Positions 8,217-18,000 of a DNA stretch of 23,710 nucleotides are shown here, in pieces (the stretch's first letter is position 1; every line of letters starts with the position of its first letter). The notes below the pieces were generated by a model. It did not search any database and was not told the DNA's origin. It worked only from the letters and a program-made list of their open reading frames with translations. The stretch comes from Pseudomonadota bacterium (lineage in GTDB: Bacteria > SAR324 > XYD2-FULL-50-16 > JAHJRI01), in NCBI GenBank assembly GCA_022360105.1, contig JAKSDL010000808.1, positions 1 to 23,710 on the forward strand. The letters are read 5' to 3'. The position numbers and the translations under genes were made by a program.

Positions 8217-8684
8217 TTAACCGGAGATGAATTTTTCCGGTATCCCCGAGGTATCGCCAAGATTGAGGTTAGGCTGCACCATCAGGGTTGTTGTACCATG
8301 GGCCAATAGCTTTCCGGACTCATTTTCAACCTTGGCTTCTCCCAGACCCAGTGTTTTTCCCATTCTGATGCAATTGCCCGTTGCAACCAGTTTTCCGTCA
8401 ACTGCAGGAGCCAGATAGTTGATCTTCAATTCGACTGTCGTCATGCCAACATTGGGATCGGCCTCACTAAACACAGCCCAGAATCCGGCCGCGTCGATAA
8501 TGCTGGCAAAAACACCCCCGTGCACTATCCCAAAGGGTTGCAAATGATCTCTTTTAAGATCAATCTCCATTTTGGAATAACCATACTCAATCTCTAACAA
8601 AGACATGGTCTGCAATTCAAAATAGGGACATGGATTAATAATTGTTTTGATTACTTCCACCCACTCCTGGTTTATTCGTTTCAT
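8217..8684 (-). CDS. PaaI/YdiI-type hotdog-fold thioesterase
   Basis: The 155-residue protein is a single hotdog domain. The signature FGIVHGGVFASIIDAAGFWA contains the HGG turn and the following Asp on the long helix that PaaI-like acyl-CoA thioesterases use for catalysis. Downstream strands (TTVELKINYLAPA, LVATGNCIRMGKTLGLGEAKV) follow the family pattern. It probably hydrolyses an acyl-CoA or aryl-CoA in the cytoplasm; the substrate cannot be told. A longer frame begins at 8720, but AGAGG sits about five bases before the ATG at 8682-8684, and that start gives the usual family length. It converges with the MocR gene (28-base gap) and has no operon partner. Confidence 0.88.
   Translation of the reverse strand: MKRINQEWVEVIKTIINPCPYFELQTMSLLEIEYGYSKMEIDLKRDHLQPFGIVHGGVFASIIDAAGFWAVFSEADPNVGMTTVELKINYLAPAVDGKLVATGNCIRMGKTLGLGEAKVENESGKLLAHGTTTLMVQPNLNLGDTSGIPEKFISG
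8220..8241. terminator. Weak hairpin at the MocR/thioesterase convergence
   Basis: ACCGGA (8220-8225) pairs with TCCGGT (8236-8241) around a 10-base AT-rich loop. It lies just past the MocR stop and inside the last codons of the thioesterase. No clean T run follows on either strand, so a terminator role is only possible. Confidence 0.25.
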
Positions 8685-8988
8685 AGCAACCTCTAATATT
8701 TTGAAAATCCGTGCTGTCAAAATTTATTTTGATACCTATCATACACAGTTTAGGTTTTTTAAAAAATGTACCAACATCCCATTATTTACCAGGCAATTCC
8801 AATTTCGTATGGCATGGCAGTCAGTTATCAGTCTTTGGTGAAAGCGAGGGTTACGACAAAATACCCTTCCTATAAAATAGGTCTCCAATTTGACTTTTCG
8901 AGCTTTTTGTCGGTAAACAGGTACAGAAACAGAAACTTCAAGGCCGTTCCACGACCCGCATCTCAAATCGACTTTAGGAAATCCATCC
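8685..8988. other. Intergenic region between thioesterase and glucokinase (divergent starts)
   Basis: This 304-base AT-rich gap must hold the promoters of both the thioesterase (minus) and glk (plus). AGGAA about eight bases before the glk ATG is a good ribosome binding site. TTGACT at about 8890 could be a -35 box for glk, but no convincing -10 follows at the right distance. I see no gene in it. Confidence 0.4.
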
Positions 8989-9951
8989 ATGACTCACTAC
9001 GGACTTGTCGCCGACGTAGGTGGTACAAATATCCGCCTCGCCTGTATTGATATGAAAACAGGTGACATCAAAAAAATCCACAAATATCTTTGTGCTGATT
9101 ATACGACTATACGCGATGTTATAAGTGACTTTCAGCTCCAGTTTACCCCGGACATATCTCATGCCTGTATTGCCGTGGCTTGTCCCGTTGATAGCGATCA
9201 AATCAACTTAACCAATAACCAGTGGAGTTTTTCTGTCTCCGAGTTAAAGCAACAGTTCGCGTTCGAATCGTTGCATATGATCAATGATTATACCGCCATC
9301 GCCATGAGCGTCCCCAAATTAAAAGCCAGTCAGTTGGCAAAAATTGGTCGTGGCGAACACATCCCCGACAGACCCATTGCTGTTTGTGGCCCGGGCACCG
9401 GATTGGGAGTAGCCTTTCTGAAAAAACATGGAGACGATTGGGTTTGTCTGGATGGGGAGGGCGGTCATGTGGATTTTGCTTCGCAAAGCAGCCTGGAAGA
9501 TTATATTCTGGAAAAAATGCGGCAACAATACTCTCATGTATCTGCGGAAAGGTTTATATCGGGTCCGGGAATTAGAAATATTTATGAATGCATCAAAAGA
9601 TATTACAATGAAGAACCGGAACAAATAGAACCTGCTGAAATAACCCGCAGGGCTATTGAGGGCGAAGATAGCCGCTGTCGGGAAGTACTGGATAAGTTTT
9701 GCAGATTGCTGGGAGCCTTTGCAGGAAACCTGGCCATATCTATTTGGGCTGAAGGAGGTGTTTATCTGGCTGGAGGCATAGTCCCCAGTTTGACTACTTA
9801 TATCGGGGAATCAAATTTCAGGGCTCGTTTTGAAGCCAAAGGACGTTTCACTGAAAAAATGAAAGCTATTCCCACCTATATCATAACCGAGCCTCAACCT
9901 GGCATTATTGGTGCTGCCAGTCTTTTAATGCAAAGAGAAGGTCGTTCCTGA
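8989..9951 (+). CDS. glk: Glucokinase, proteobacterial Glk family
   Basis: The 320-residue protein aligns by eye along its length with E. coli Glk and has the same size. It has the ATP-binding DVGGTNIRLA (9-18), ACPVDSDQINLTNNQWSFS (64-82), the catalytic Asp100 in INDYTA, the phosphate loop GPGTGLGVAF and the glucose-binding GEGGHVDFA. It phosphorylates glucose with ATP to glucose 6-phosphate in the cytoplasm. The start is fixed by AGGAA about eight bases upstream and by the family N-terminus. surE follows after 24 bases, then the 4Fe-4S protein, all on the plus strand, so the three are probably one transcript. Why a sugar kinase is paired with a nucleotidase is not evident. Confidence 0.94.
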   Translation: MTHYGLVADVGGTNIRLACIDMKTGDIKKIHKYLCADYTTIRDVISDFQLQFTPDISHACIAVACPVDSDQINLTNNQWSFSVSELKQQFAFESLHMINDYTAIAMSVPKLKASQLAKIGRGEHIPDRPIAVCGPGTGLGVAFLKKHGDDWVCLDGEGGHVDFASQSSLEDYILEKMRQQYSHVSAERFISGPGIRNIYECIKRYYNEEPEQIEPAEITRRAIEGEDSRCREVLDKFCRLLGAFAGNLAISIWAEGGVYLAGGIVPSLTTYIGESNFRARFEAKGRFTEKMKAIPTYIITEPQPGIIGAASLLMQREGRS

Positions 9952-9975
9952 AACACTATCAAAGTCGCACATGAC

Positions 9976-10809
9976 ATGGGAAACAAATCACGCAACAAGC
10001 AAAAGCCTCTCATTTACCTAACCAACGATGATGGTGTGCAATCACCCGGTTTGCATGCCCTGGTATCTGAAATCGCCCGGTTTGCCGACATAAAAGTCAT
10101 CGCTCCCTCGCATCAGATGACTGCTACCGGAAGAGGGCTATTCGGAGGCAGGGATGTACAACTCGAATCCACTGAATTGACTGTGAACGGGGAATCTATC
10201 ACCGCTTATCATGCACCTTGCTCTCCGGCACAAGTCGTGATGCTTGGAGTTAAGATATTCAGGCAGGAAAGGGAACCGGATCTCTTGATATCAGGCATCA
10301 ATTATGGAGAGAATCTGGGTCGGGATATCACCATGTCCGGAACCATAGGAGCGGCTATCCAGGGTACTTGCATGGGAATTCCTTCACTGGCGGTATCCAT
10401 GCAAACCCCCATCGACGGTCACTACCAATATGGAGATGTCAACTGGCAAACCGCATCTTATTTTGCTGTTAAATTTGCCGGTATCATGCTTGAAAGAGCC
10501 ATGCCTCCCGATGTCGATCTGCTTAAGGTTGACGTTCCGGATTCTGCAACAAAAAAAACCGAATGGCAGGTAACACGAGTTGCCAGGCAAAGTTATTTTT
10601 CTGCGGAACTTGAAGCACCCACCCTGGAGAGCAGTCTGGCCGACTCTCAAATCATAAAAATAAAAGACCCCTCACACCTGGAAAAGGATTCTGATATTTA
10701 CGTGTTTTTAAAAGAAGGAAAAGTAACAGTGACGCCTATCAGCCTGGATTTCTCCTCCCGAACGGATCTGAACAAGCTTCAGGATTATTTGAACAATAGT
10801 GAGAAGTAA
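9976..10809 (+). CDS. surE: 5'/3'-nucleotidase SurE
   Basis: The 277-residue protein begins with the SurE metal site IYLTNDDGVQSPG (Asp18, Asp19). It continues with the family's VIAPSHQMTATGRG segment, CSPAQVV (usual Ser/Asn loop), DLLISGINYGENLG (metal-ligand Asn) and SGTIGAAIQGTCMGIPSLAVS. SurE dephosphorylates nucleoside 5'- and 3'-monophosphates, and some members short polyphosphates, with a divalent metal; it works as a cytoplasmic dimer or tetramer. The loop usually written with DRxxSG reads SHQMTATG here, a recognisable variant. The usual neighbours pcm and nlpD are absent. The ATG at 9976 has no strong Shine-Dalgarno; translation may be helped by coupling to glk 24 bases upstream. The next gene starts four bases after its stop. 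Confidence 0.93.
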   Translation: MGNKSRNKQKPLIYLTNDDGVQSPGLHALVSEIARFADIKVIAPSHQMTATGRGLFGGRDVQLESTELTVNGESITAYHAPCSPAQVVMLGVKIFRQEREPDLLISGINYGENLGRDITMSGTIGAAIQGTCMGIPSLAVSMQTPIDGHYQYGDVNWQTASYFAVKFAGIMLERAMPPDVDLLKVDVPDSATKKTEWQVTRVARQSYFSAELEAPTLESSLADSQIIKIKDPSHLEKDSDIYVFLKEGKVTVTPISLDFSSRTDLNKLQDYLNNSEK

Positions 10810-10813
10810 GAGC

Positions 10814-11710
10814 ATGACACGATCCCAAACAGCTCTTAAAACCTGGGTGAGAGCCTTGATCGAAGATCTGGTGGCAACATCAGACAAAAACACCCTTGGT
10901 TTTCCACATACTGAGAAATCCTGGGAAAAACCGTTGGTTGGATTTTCTGCCGGGGACGATTTACTTTATCAATTTTTCAAAAAAGATATTGGCGGATTTT
11001 ATTGGTTGCCGGAGGAAGCTTTTCGTCAGGGTTTCAGCGAAATAACCGCCACGGCTGACCAGCTCACAGTGGTTTCCTGGGTAATTCCGCAAACCGGTAA
11101 AACCAAAAAGGATCAGCGCAAGGAAAGTTTATACCCAAGTGAACGATGGGCCAGATCCAGGCTTTTTGGAGAGGAGTTCAACCAGTTAATGCGAAAGCAA
11201 ATATCGCAGTCTTTGACCGTTGCCGGCTATCCTGCCGTAGCGCCAATGTTGTTACCGGCGTTTCAACGGGAAATTTCCGAAAAATACGGCCACGCATCTT
11301 CCTGGTCGGAGAGGCACGCAGCCTACGTAGCGGGATTAGGCACCTTTGGATTATCCGATGGATTGATAACTCCTCTCGGAAAAGCCATTCGTTGCGGAAC
11401 CGTTATTGCGAAAATGAATGTCGAGCCTGATCCCAGGCCTTTCGAACACCACAATCAGTATTGCTTGTTTTACTTCGATGGCTCCTGCAAAAAATGCAGT
11501 AAGCGCTGTCCCGCTGATGCTATTAATGAAAGCGGTCACAATAAAACCTTATGTCATGACTATATCCGACAAACAACCACACCCCACACCGATAAAGCTT
11601 TCAATTTAACGATCACAAGCTGTGGCTTATGCCAATCCAGGGTGCCTTGTGAGTCCGGCATTCCTCCCAAAATCAAGAATCGATTAAACCCTATGGCTGG
11701 CGCGTCCTGA
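10814..11710 (+). CDS. 4Fe-4S cluster protein related to epoxyqueuosine reductase (QueG paralog)
   Basis: The product has about 298 residues. The middle part (WSERHAAYVAGLGTFGLSDG, then a strand ending in VEPDPRP) corresponds to the cobalamin/substrate region of QueG. The C-terminal part has two cluster motifs, CKKCSKRCPADAI and the later CGLCQSRVPC. In QueG an essential Asp stands six residues before the ER-x5-AGLG segment; here that place is His, so tRNA epoxyqueuosine reduction is unlikely. It may be a cobalamin-dependent or plain redox protein in an unknown pathway, and it is shorter than QueG (about 350-380 residues). An upstream GTG at 10799 would overlap surE; the ATG at 10814, four bases after the surE stop, is preferred. 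It is probably cotranscribed with glk and surE. Confidence 0.8.
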   Translation: MTRSQTALKTWVRALIEDLVATSDKNTLGFPHTEKSWEKPLVGFSAGDDLLYQFFKKDIGGFYWLPEEAFRQGFSEITATADQLTVVSWVIPQTGKTKKDQRKESLYPSERWARSRLFGEEFNQLMRKQISQSLTVAGYPAVAPMLLPAFQREISEKYGHASSWSERHAAYVAGLGTFGLSDGLITPLGKAIRCGTVIAKMNVEPDPRPFEHHNQYCLFYFDGSCKKCSKRCPADAINESGHNKTLCHDYIRQTTTPHTDKAFNLTITSCGLCQSRVPCESGIPPKIKNRLNPMAGAS

Positions 11711-11756
11711 TTTTTTATGGAGGCTTTTATTGCAATCCGCTCCTCGAGCAGATGAA

Positions 11757-12062
11757 CTATTCCTGTCCGGTAGCAATCTCATCCGAAACAACAATCAATT
11801 CCCTGTTAACCTCATAAATCTTCTTTCCAATTCCCTTCACCTTCAAAATATCCTCCGGAGTCTCAAAGATGCCGTTTGCTTCTCGATGCTCAACTATTCG
11901 TTTCGCAACCTTGACACCGATATATTTTAATTGGGTTAATTGTTTGATATCAGCAGTGTTGATGTTGATTTTTGTTGTGACTGCATTTGCTTGACCGGAA
12001 ATTGCAAAAAACAAAATACAGGCATACAACACACTGGTTATTGAACGTAAACGCAGATTCAT
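11757..12062 (-). CDS. Secreted ComEA-like helix-hairpin-helix protein
   Basis: The 101-residue product starts with a signal peptide (residues 1-27, core SVLYACILFFAIS, cleavage near QANA). It then carries a double HhH domain typical of ComEA: INTADIKQLTQLKYIGVKVA and FETPEDILKVKGIGKKIYE. ComEA binds incoming DNA in the periplasm during natural transformation; short single-domain relatives like this occur in many Gram-negative bacteria, some without other competence genes. No other competence gene is in the window, so uptake of DNA is only inferred. An excellent Shine-Dalgarno (AAGGAGA, 12066-12072) stands three bases before the ATG. It converges with the 4Fe-4S gene. Confidence 0.9.
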   Translation of the reverse strand: MNLRLRSITSVLYACILFFAISGQANAVTTKININTADIKQLTQLKYIGVKVAKRIVEHREANGIFETPEDILKVKGIGKKIYEVNRELIVVSDEIATGQE

Positions 12063-12426
12063 ATGTCTCCTTAAAAAAGTTAGCTTATTTGAATAAAAAT
12101 TACGAAGCCATCTTAAATGAATCGCTCAATGGAAAGTCAAGAAATTTAAGAAATAACAGGCTGGAGTAAACGGCTGATTTGTTCTCTGAAGTGAATTTAG
12201 AAGGATTTGGTATTCAAACCAGTTTTCATTAATTGATTTTCCACTGCAATCTACTTTTGGAAATCAAATATGAAAACGTAAATCAAATCAAGAAAATGGG
12301 TCCGGAAACTGGAAAATGAAAATCCGGCTGAACAGATTATCAGCCAGATATTAAAAAGTAGTAATCTTAAAGAAAAAATACCGATTGAAAGCGTTTTCAG
12401 TGGCTAATATGGCGTGAAAAATAAAC
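12063..12426. other. Intergenic region with a coding-like remnant
   Basis: This 364-base AT-rich gap carries the comEA ribosome binding site at its left end. On the plus strand, 12282-12407 is a 41-codon open stretch with no ATG. It reads like the end of a real protein (AEQIISQILKSSNLKEK followed by a few residues and a stop). It may be the tail of a decayed gene. I see no intact gene. Confidence 0.3.
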
Positions 12427-12774
12427 TTATCCATTCAAATTATCCGGAACCTTGACCGATCTTTTTTCAAATTCATCTGCCTTGGCATTAAGCCAGTCTG
12501 CAAAGGCCCTGGCTTGCATGGGGTTTACGGAAATCGCGAATGGTACATCCCTGATGATAACATTGGACACCAACGGATTTCTTTCCAGAAACTTAAGCTG
12601 TCCATTTTCCTGGATCTCAAAAGTTTCATTTTCCGGTATCGGATGTCGCTCTTTATAACAATTGATTATCAGATCCCCGGTGGGAGTTATGGTTCCCTGT
12701 AATCCTGAGATTGCATAGATTTTATAATCCGAAGCCATTTTATACTGAAATTCAATTTTCTTCTTTTCTTCCAT
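12427..12774 (-). CDS. Hypothetical 115-residue cytoplasmic protein
   Basis: I do not recognise this protein securely. It has no signal peptide or membrane helix and is rich in charged residues. A beta-rich first half (ISGLQGTITPTGDLIINCY) is followed by a second half that ends in a helix (NPMQARAFADWLNAKADEFEKR). The order of a strand turn, then a helix with ARAFADWL and a charged tail, is reminiscent of DUF3467 proteins, but this is a weak impression. AGGA six bases before the ATG supports translation, and the steady amino-acid composition supports a real gene. It stands alone between two gaps of over 300 bases, downstream of recD on the same strand. Confidence 0.65.
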   Translation of the reverse strand: MEEKKKIEFQYKMASDYKIYAISGLQGTITPTGDLIINCYKERHPIPENETFEIQENGQLKFLERNPLVSNVIIRDVPFAISVNPMQARAFADWLNAKADEFEKRSVKVPDNLNG

Positions 12775-13272
12775 TTTATTTCCTGAATGAGTTTTTTAGA
12801 ATTCTAAATCAATCTCCGAATTGCTGATCGGTTTATTCAACACGAATCAATTGAAGTTCCGATTGTAGGTCTTGTAAACAATTAAAAGCCCTCAAAAAGC
12901 CACTTCACAGCTTACTTAAATGTTTCAGACGTTCAATCGTAAAACTGAAACAAAATTCCGTCAATCGATGTTGAAAAAACAGGTGCACCAAAAATTTCGG
13001 GTCCATTTGATGCCAAGATCAGATGATGTAGATTGTTATCCCTGCGCGAGTCAATATGTGCAAGACGCATCAAACCATTGGTTAAAGGCACTGGTCAGTC
13101 TTTGTTGCTCCAGGGGGCTGAATCATTTTTATCATTATCTGGAAATCTTTGCCATCTCTTGCAGCCGTGACTCCCTGGATGTGGTCTGAAACTGAACAGA
13201 TTATCGAGCATCTATCTTAATAATATCAAATGGCTATCGCAATTTAGCTTCAAATTTCTTTCAGGATGATTA
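12775..13272. other. 498-base gap between recD and the hypothetical gene, no gene recognised
   Basis: Apart from the Shine-Dalgarno of the 115-residue gene at 12781-12784, I see no regulatory element. A plus-strand open frame (12920-13189, 89 codons) has no ribosome binding site, is rich in Cys and His, and resembles nothing I know. A minus-strand stretch around 13085-13185 also reads openly but without a start. The region may be decayed coding DNA. Confidence 0.3.
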
Positions 13273-15051
13273 TTAAACCGGAGATTCGATCATTTGCCGG
13301 AGTTTTTGTTGCAGTCCCGTTTGCCGTTGAACCGTGTTTGTGATGGCGAAAGACAAAAGTTCCCTGTCAGCCCAGATTTCAATATTGGCCTTTGCCCTGG
13401 TAACAGCGGTGTAAAGCAGTTCTTTGGATAAAAGCGGGGAAGCTTTATCACCTAACACAATAAGAATATCTGAAAACTCGGATCCCTGGGATTCATGAAT
13501 AGTCAAAGCATATGCAGCCTGGTGAGGAGGAAGTCGGGTAATTCCAATATCACTAAATATTTGTTTGCCTGCCGGAAAATACGCCCTTAAGCGACCATTT
13601 TTATCGGGCCAGATAATACCTGTATCTCCGTTGTAAAGATTAACCTGGTAATCATTTTGTTTGACGATAATCGGTTTGCCTTTGTAGATGTCTTGTTGAC
13701 CTTTTATCACACCTTGTTCGACCAATAGCTGTTCAATAGCACGATTAACAGCTTCCACTCCAAATTCTCCTTTGCGATAGGAGCAAAGAATTTTGAACTG
13801 TTCCAAAGCAACAAATCCCTCGGCCAGGGATTTGGCCTCCAACAAGGGTTTTATTCGAGAGGTTACCAATTGGTTTAACTTACTTTTTAGTTGACCGGAT
13901 TTGGGCTGGTCCTGGAGAACGAGGGAGTTATCTGTTGCCTTCTTAACTGTCTTCAAGACACCGTCAACATCTCCCTGGTTGATGAAGCTACTGATCTCCC
14001 CGATTCCGGGTGACTGTTCAAAGCGGTAGCTGTATTGCAGCTCAACGATGCTTTCAGAGAGCCTGGCCAAAGACCGGCCCGCATCGCAAATGTCTCCAAA
14101 GACCGCACCGGCTTCCACGGATGACAACTGGTTTTTATCTCCCAACAGGATGAGTTTTGTCTGCTTCGGTATTGCCTGTATAAGCTTGGACATCATGGCT
14201 AGCGATACCATGGAAGCCTCATCCACGACAACTACATCTGCTATGACAGGATTTCCCGGATTATGCTTGAAAGAAGCTGAACCTTTTCTCACACCAAGTA
14301 ACCTGTGGATGGTACCTGCCCTTTCCGGAATGCGATTCAGAATCCGGGGATTAAGGAACGACATCTGCTTTTTGGCCTTCTGAATGGAGTCCTGAAGCCT
14401 CGCAGCTGCCTTTCCGGTAGGAGCACAGAGAGAAATGGCCAATTCCGGATGTTCAGATATCAACAAAGCCAGAATTGAGGTGACCGTGTGGGTTTTGCCA
14501 GTACCGGGTCCGCCGGAAATCATTGTCAACCTGCCGGAAACGGCACTGTCTGCAGCCCTGCGCTGCCAATCCGGATCGGTCTTAGGATCAGGAAAAAGCT
14601 GATCAAGTAACTGACCAGAACCTTTGGTCCTTTTTCCGGCTTCTGAATGAATTCGATCCGCAATACCTGCCGCCAGTTTCTGTTCATACTCCCAATAGCG
14701 AAACAGATAGAGACGATTTCGCTCATCCAGAACCAGGGGAGTATATTCTCCCGGTATTCCGACAGGTGAAGTATCTCTTAGCTGTTGGGCCAATGTATCC
14801 ATATCTGGCAACGCTATTTCTTTTTGATCCGGCTCTTCAATGTCGGCAAAATCAAGAATATCGTGCAACGATTTTCCGGAAAGCGTTGCCAAGTCAAGAC
14901 AACTATTTCGCTTTGTCAGTGTGAAATGGCAAAGCAGGCTGGATACCGGGAACAATGGGTGCGACGGCTTAACCCCGGCCAGATCGATCATCAATCGGGC
15001 GAATCGGACATCAATATCAGAAAATACTGAATGGTACACTTCTTTGATCAT
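13273..15051 (-). CDS. recD: Exonuclease V alpha subunit RecD (5'-3' helicase)
   Basis: The 592-residue protein matches RecD in size (about 608 in E. coli) and layout. After an N-terminal RecB-contact domain comes Walker A GGPGTGKT (180-187), motif Ia CAPTGKAAARL, Walker B VVVDEAS (274-280), LILLGDKNQLSSVEAGAVFGD, and the SF1B C-terminal motifs LTIHESQGSEF and LYTAVTRAK. As part of RecBCD it is the fast 5'-3' motor that unwinds DNA from a double-strand end. The start overlaps the recB stop as ATGA (15048-15051), so translation is coupled. It is the last gene of recC-recB-recD. All helicase motifs are intact. Confidence 0.96.
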   Translation of the reverse strand: MIKEVYHSVFSDIDVRFARLMIDLAGVKPSHPLFPVSSLLCHFTLTKRNSCLDLATLSGKSLHDILDFADIEEPDQKEIALPDMDTLAQQLRDTSPVGIPGEYTPLVLDERNRLYLFRYWEYEQKLAAGIADRIHSEAGKRTKGSGQLLDQLFPDPKTDPDWQRRAADSAVSGRLTMISGGPGTGKTHTVTSILALLISEHPELAISLCAPTGKAAARLQDSIQKAKKQMSFLNPRILNRIPERAGTIHRLLGVRKGSASFKHNPGNPVIADVVVVDEASMVSLAMMSKLIQAIPKQTKLILLGDKNQLSSVEAGAVFGDICDAGRSLARLSESIVELQYSYRFEQSPGIGEISSFINQGDVDGVLKTVKKATDNSLVLQDQPKSGQLKSKLNQLVTSRIKPLLEAKSLAEGFVALEQFKILCSYRKGEFGVEAVNRAIEQLLVEQGVIKGQQDIYKGKPIIVKQNDYQVNLYNGDTGIIWPDKNGRLRAYFPAGKQIFSDIGITRLPPHQAAYALTIHESQGSEFSDILIVLGDKASPLLSKELLYTAVTRAKANIEIWADRELLSFAITNTVQRQTGLQQKLRQMIESPV

Positions 15052-18000
15052 ATTCTTCGAACCAGATGGCTTAAGCTGGAAATCAATTGCTCTGAAGGCA
15101 AATCATAAAACACCCCGTTACCCGGCAATTCAGGATGCATCCCTCTGACAAACAGGTAAAACACGCCTCCAAAGTGCTTTTTATAGCTGTAACCAGGCAG
15201 TCGTTTTTCAAGGTATTGATTCAGTGCCACGGTGTAGATGTAATATTGCAAGTCATAAAGATGGTCAGTCATTGTCTGGGCCAGCTTATCTGCCTGATAG
15301 TCTGCATAGGTGCTTCCCAGGTTGTTGGATTTCCAGTCGACAATGTAAAACTTCTCCCCTGCTTTGAAAATCAAATCGATGAACCCATGCATATACCCGT
15401 AAACCGGCATGAAATTCAAACGTTTCAGACGATCTTGCAAAGCCTCTGATTCGGAGACAAATGCTTGCAGGGATTTTGGAGTCAATCGTGACATGGCAAA
15501 GTGAAATTCCAACTCCACCAGTTTGTTTTGGGGGTCTATTTCATTCAGGAATAATGTGTCGTTTCCAGCGATCAATGGTGCAGAAAGAACACGGCGAATC
15601 ATTTTTTCCATGCGTAAGGCGTTTGTTGAAGCAAGATTATCTTCCGCTTCACTATCCGCCAAACCGAATTTAATCAGCGATTGCTCAATGGGGTCCTTTA
15701 AGGATTCTGTTGTCAGTTCTTTAAAATCAATTCTCTCAAACACACTATGGATGCAGGTTCCTGCAACCCTACCACCGGGAAATCCAAAAAAGGTGTCTTC
15801 ATCGGAATCCAACACGCCAATAACCGGGTCAATCCCTTCATCGGTCAGCAGTAATTCTTCCTGGTGGAATGGCAATCCTCCGGCAGTAATCCTCGAATAG
15901 CTGGCAATGCCCCATTCCCTGGTCCATTGATTTTTAGGGGGATAATCGCGACAATGGAGTCCTTTTGATTCCCGGGAGATTTGAGGATGATATGGAACTG
16001 CCTGAACTGTATTTTCCCCGGAACATTGTAAGGAAATTGGTTTGCCTTCCAGGCATTGCCGAACCATGTCCAGGTACTGATTTCCATCCAGTTTCGAAAT
16101 CCTGGTCATCAATTCATTTATCAATAGCTGATCCTTGCTCACACCGCCAGAGAACATATAGTCCAGCCCGCTGACAGACGATTTCCCTATTCTTCCGCAG
16201 GCAACATAACACCTGTTCTGAGCTCGTGTTAATGCCACGTATACAAGTCGCATCAAATCCGCCAGGAGTTCCTGCTGCGCCTTTTCCCGACCGATAAACA
16301 ACCGGTCATCACTTCCCAGGTCCAGGATCAATTCATCGTCTTGATGATAACTGATAGCATCATTTGAGGTAATTGCACTTCGTTGCCACATAAACGGGCA
16401 GAAGACGATGGGGTACTGAAGCCCCTTGCTCTTGAATACCGTTGAAATCTGGACGGCTTCATCATCCCTTTCCAACCGCAATTCATGCTCTTCCTGTTGC
16501 TCCTCTGACTGTCGTTGTTGGTCCAACCAAGAAAGCAGAGTGTTGATTCCCGGCTTGTCTTTCATTTCCTTGGTATGAATCAATTCAGCCAAATGCAACA
16601 CATTGGTTAATTTTCGCTCACCCCCCGGCAACTTGAGCAGCTTGTTTCGCACTTCGTATTCTGCCATCAATTTTCTGAACATGGACATGAAGCCTTTACC
16701 GCTCCAGATCTCCCTATAGTTGGAAAAACGGGAAATATGTTCTTCGTAATTGTCCCTTTGGGTATCGTCCTCAAGTAATTTAAGGATGTCATTGCCCTCC
16801 AATCCGATGATTTCAGAAGCAAGGGCTGAATTCAGTCTCGTACTTTGCAATGGCGCAGCCACTGCGTTCATGATTTTCCGGATCTCATGAGCTTCATGGG
16901 TATGAAAGACATTGCCGCTTTTTGTCATAACAGCCGGAATATTCAGTTGGGTCAGACGATGTTTCAGATCCTGGGCATCCTTGTTGCGCAGAACCAGGAT
17001 CGCCATATCGGATGGTTTGATTCTTTCTCCCCCAATAGTGGCCCGCCCCTTGTTTGCCTGGTCCAGAATCCACGAAATTTCCTTTACCGTTTCCTCAATG
17101 GTTTGTCGAGCAGCATCGTCCTTATTTAATGGCTGACCTGTTTTACCCGGGTTCTTATTCTCCAGATGCCAAAAGACAAGATGGTGCCTGTTATCAGCTT
17201 CAATCTCAAGTTTGGATGTGTTGCCCTTACTATGCTCAGAAACCAGGGATTTTAAATACTTCATCTCATCCCCCAGAACAAAAGGATTTTCCGTATCCGA
17301 AAACAATGCATTAACGGCATCGATCAAACCGTTTTCGGAACGCCAGTTGGTATCCAGAGTAAAACCCTTCTCCTTTGGAACGGATCTGGCTGCTTTAAAA
17401 TAGGTAAATAGATCTGCTCCCCTAAACGAATAGATCGACTGTTTAGGATCACCAATCATAAACAGTCCATCATGACCCGAGAAAATTGTATCGAAAATCT
17501 CATATTGAATGGAATCGGTGTCCTGAAATTCATCCACCAAGGCAACACGATATTTTTCCCTCACCAGTGCTTTTAGCCTTGGCCCCAAACCTTTGCTGTT
17601 CAATCCCCTGTAAACAGTCGAAATCAAATCATCAAAAGTATGAATATTCGCCTGCTTTTTGCGAAGATCCATCTCCTGTTTCAGATAACCAGTGAAGGAA
17701 TGTTTTAGCCAAATAATCACATCCGGGATGATTGACACTATTTTTTGGCAAAGCTTAAAAAACTCATGAGTCGGTGCCGACTTGCCCTTCTTGAGGGAGA
17801 GTCCCAGTTTTTCAGACGACAGCATGGAGAGCGCTTTTAACAGTTTTGAAGGGATTTCATTGGCGGTTAGCTGATCCAGGGAATTAAAATAATCGTCCAG
17901 TTTGTCTTGTCTATAGGTATTCTGATCTCGTTTTAGCCCATCATCTTCAATAAGAATGGTCTTGATCTCACTACCTGAAGTTTGCCATTCCCGGTTAATC

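Noticed and set aside
8690..8735. TTGACA box on the minus strand before the thioesterase gene
   Set aside because: A perfect -35 box, but the matching -10 would put the transcript start at the ATG and exclude the visible ribosome binding site.
10799..10813. GTG start for the 4Fe-4S protein
   Set aside because: Would overlap surE by 11 bases without any Shine-Dalgarno; the ATG at 10814 has the more usual spacing after the surE stop.
12920..13189. 89-codon plus-strand open frame in the gap after recD
   Set aside because: No ribosome binding site, Cys/His-rich unusual composition and no recognisable fold; kept only as a remark on the gap.
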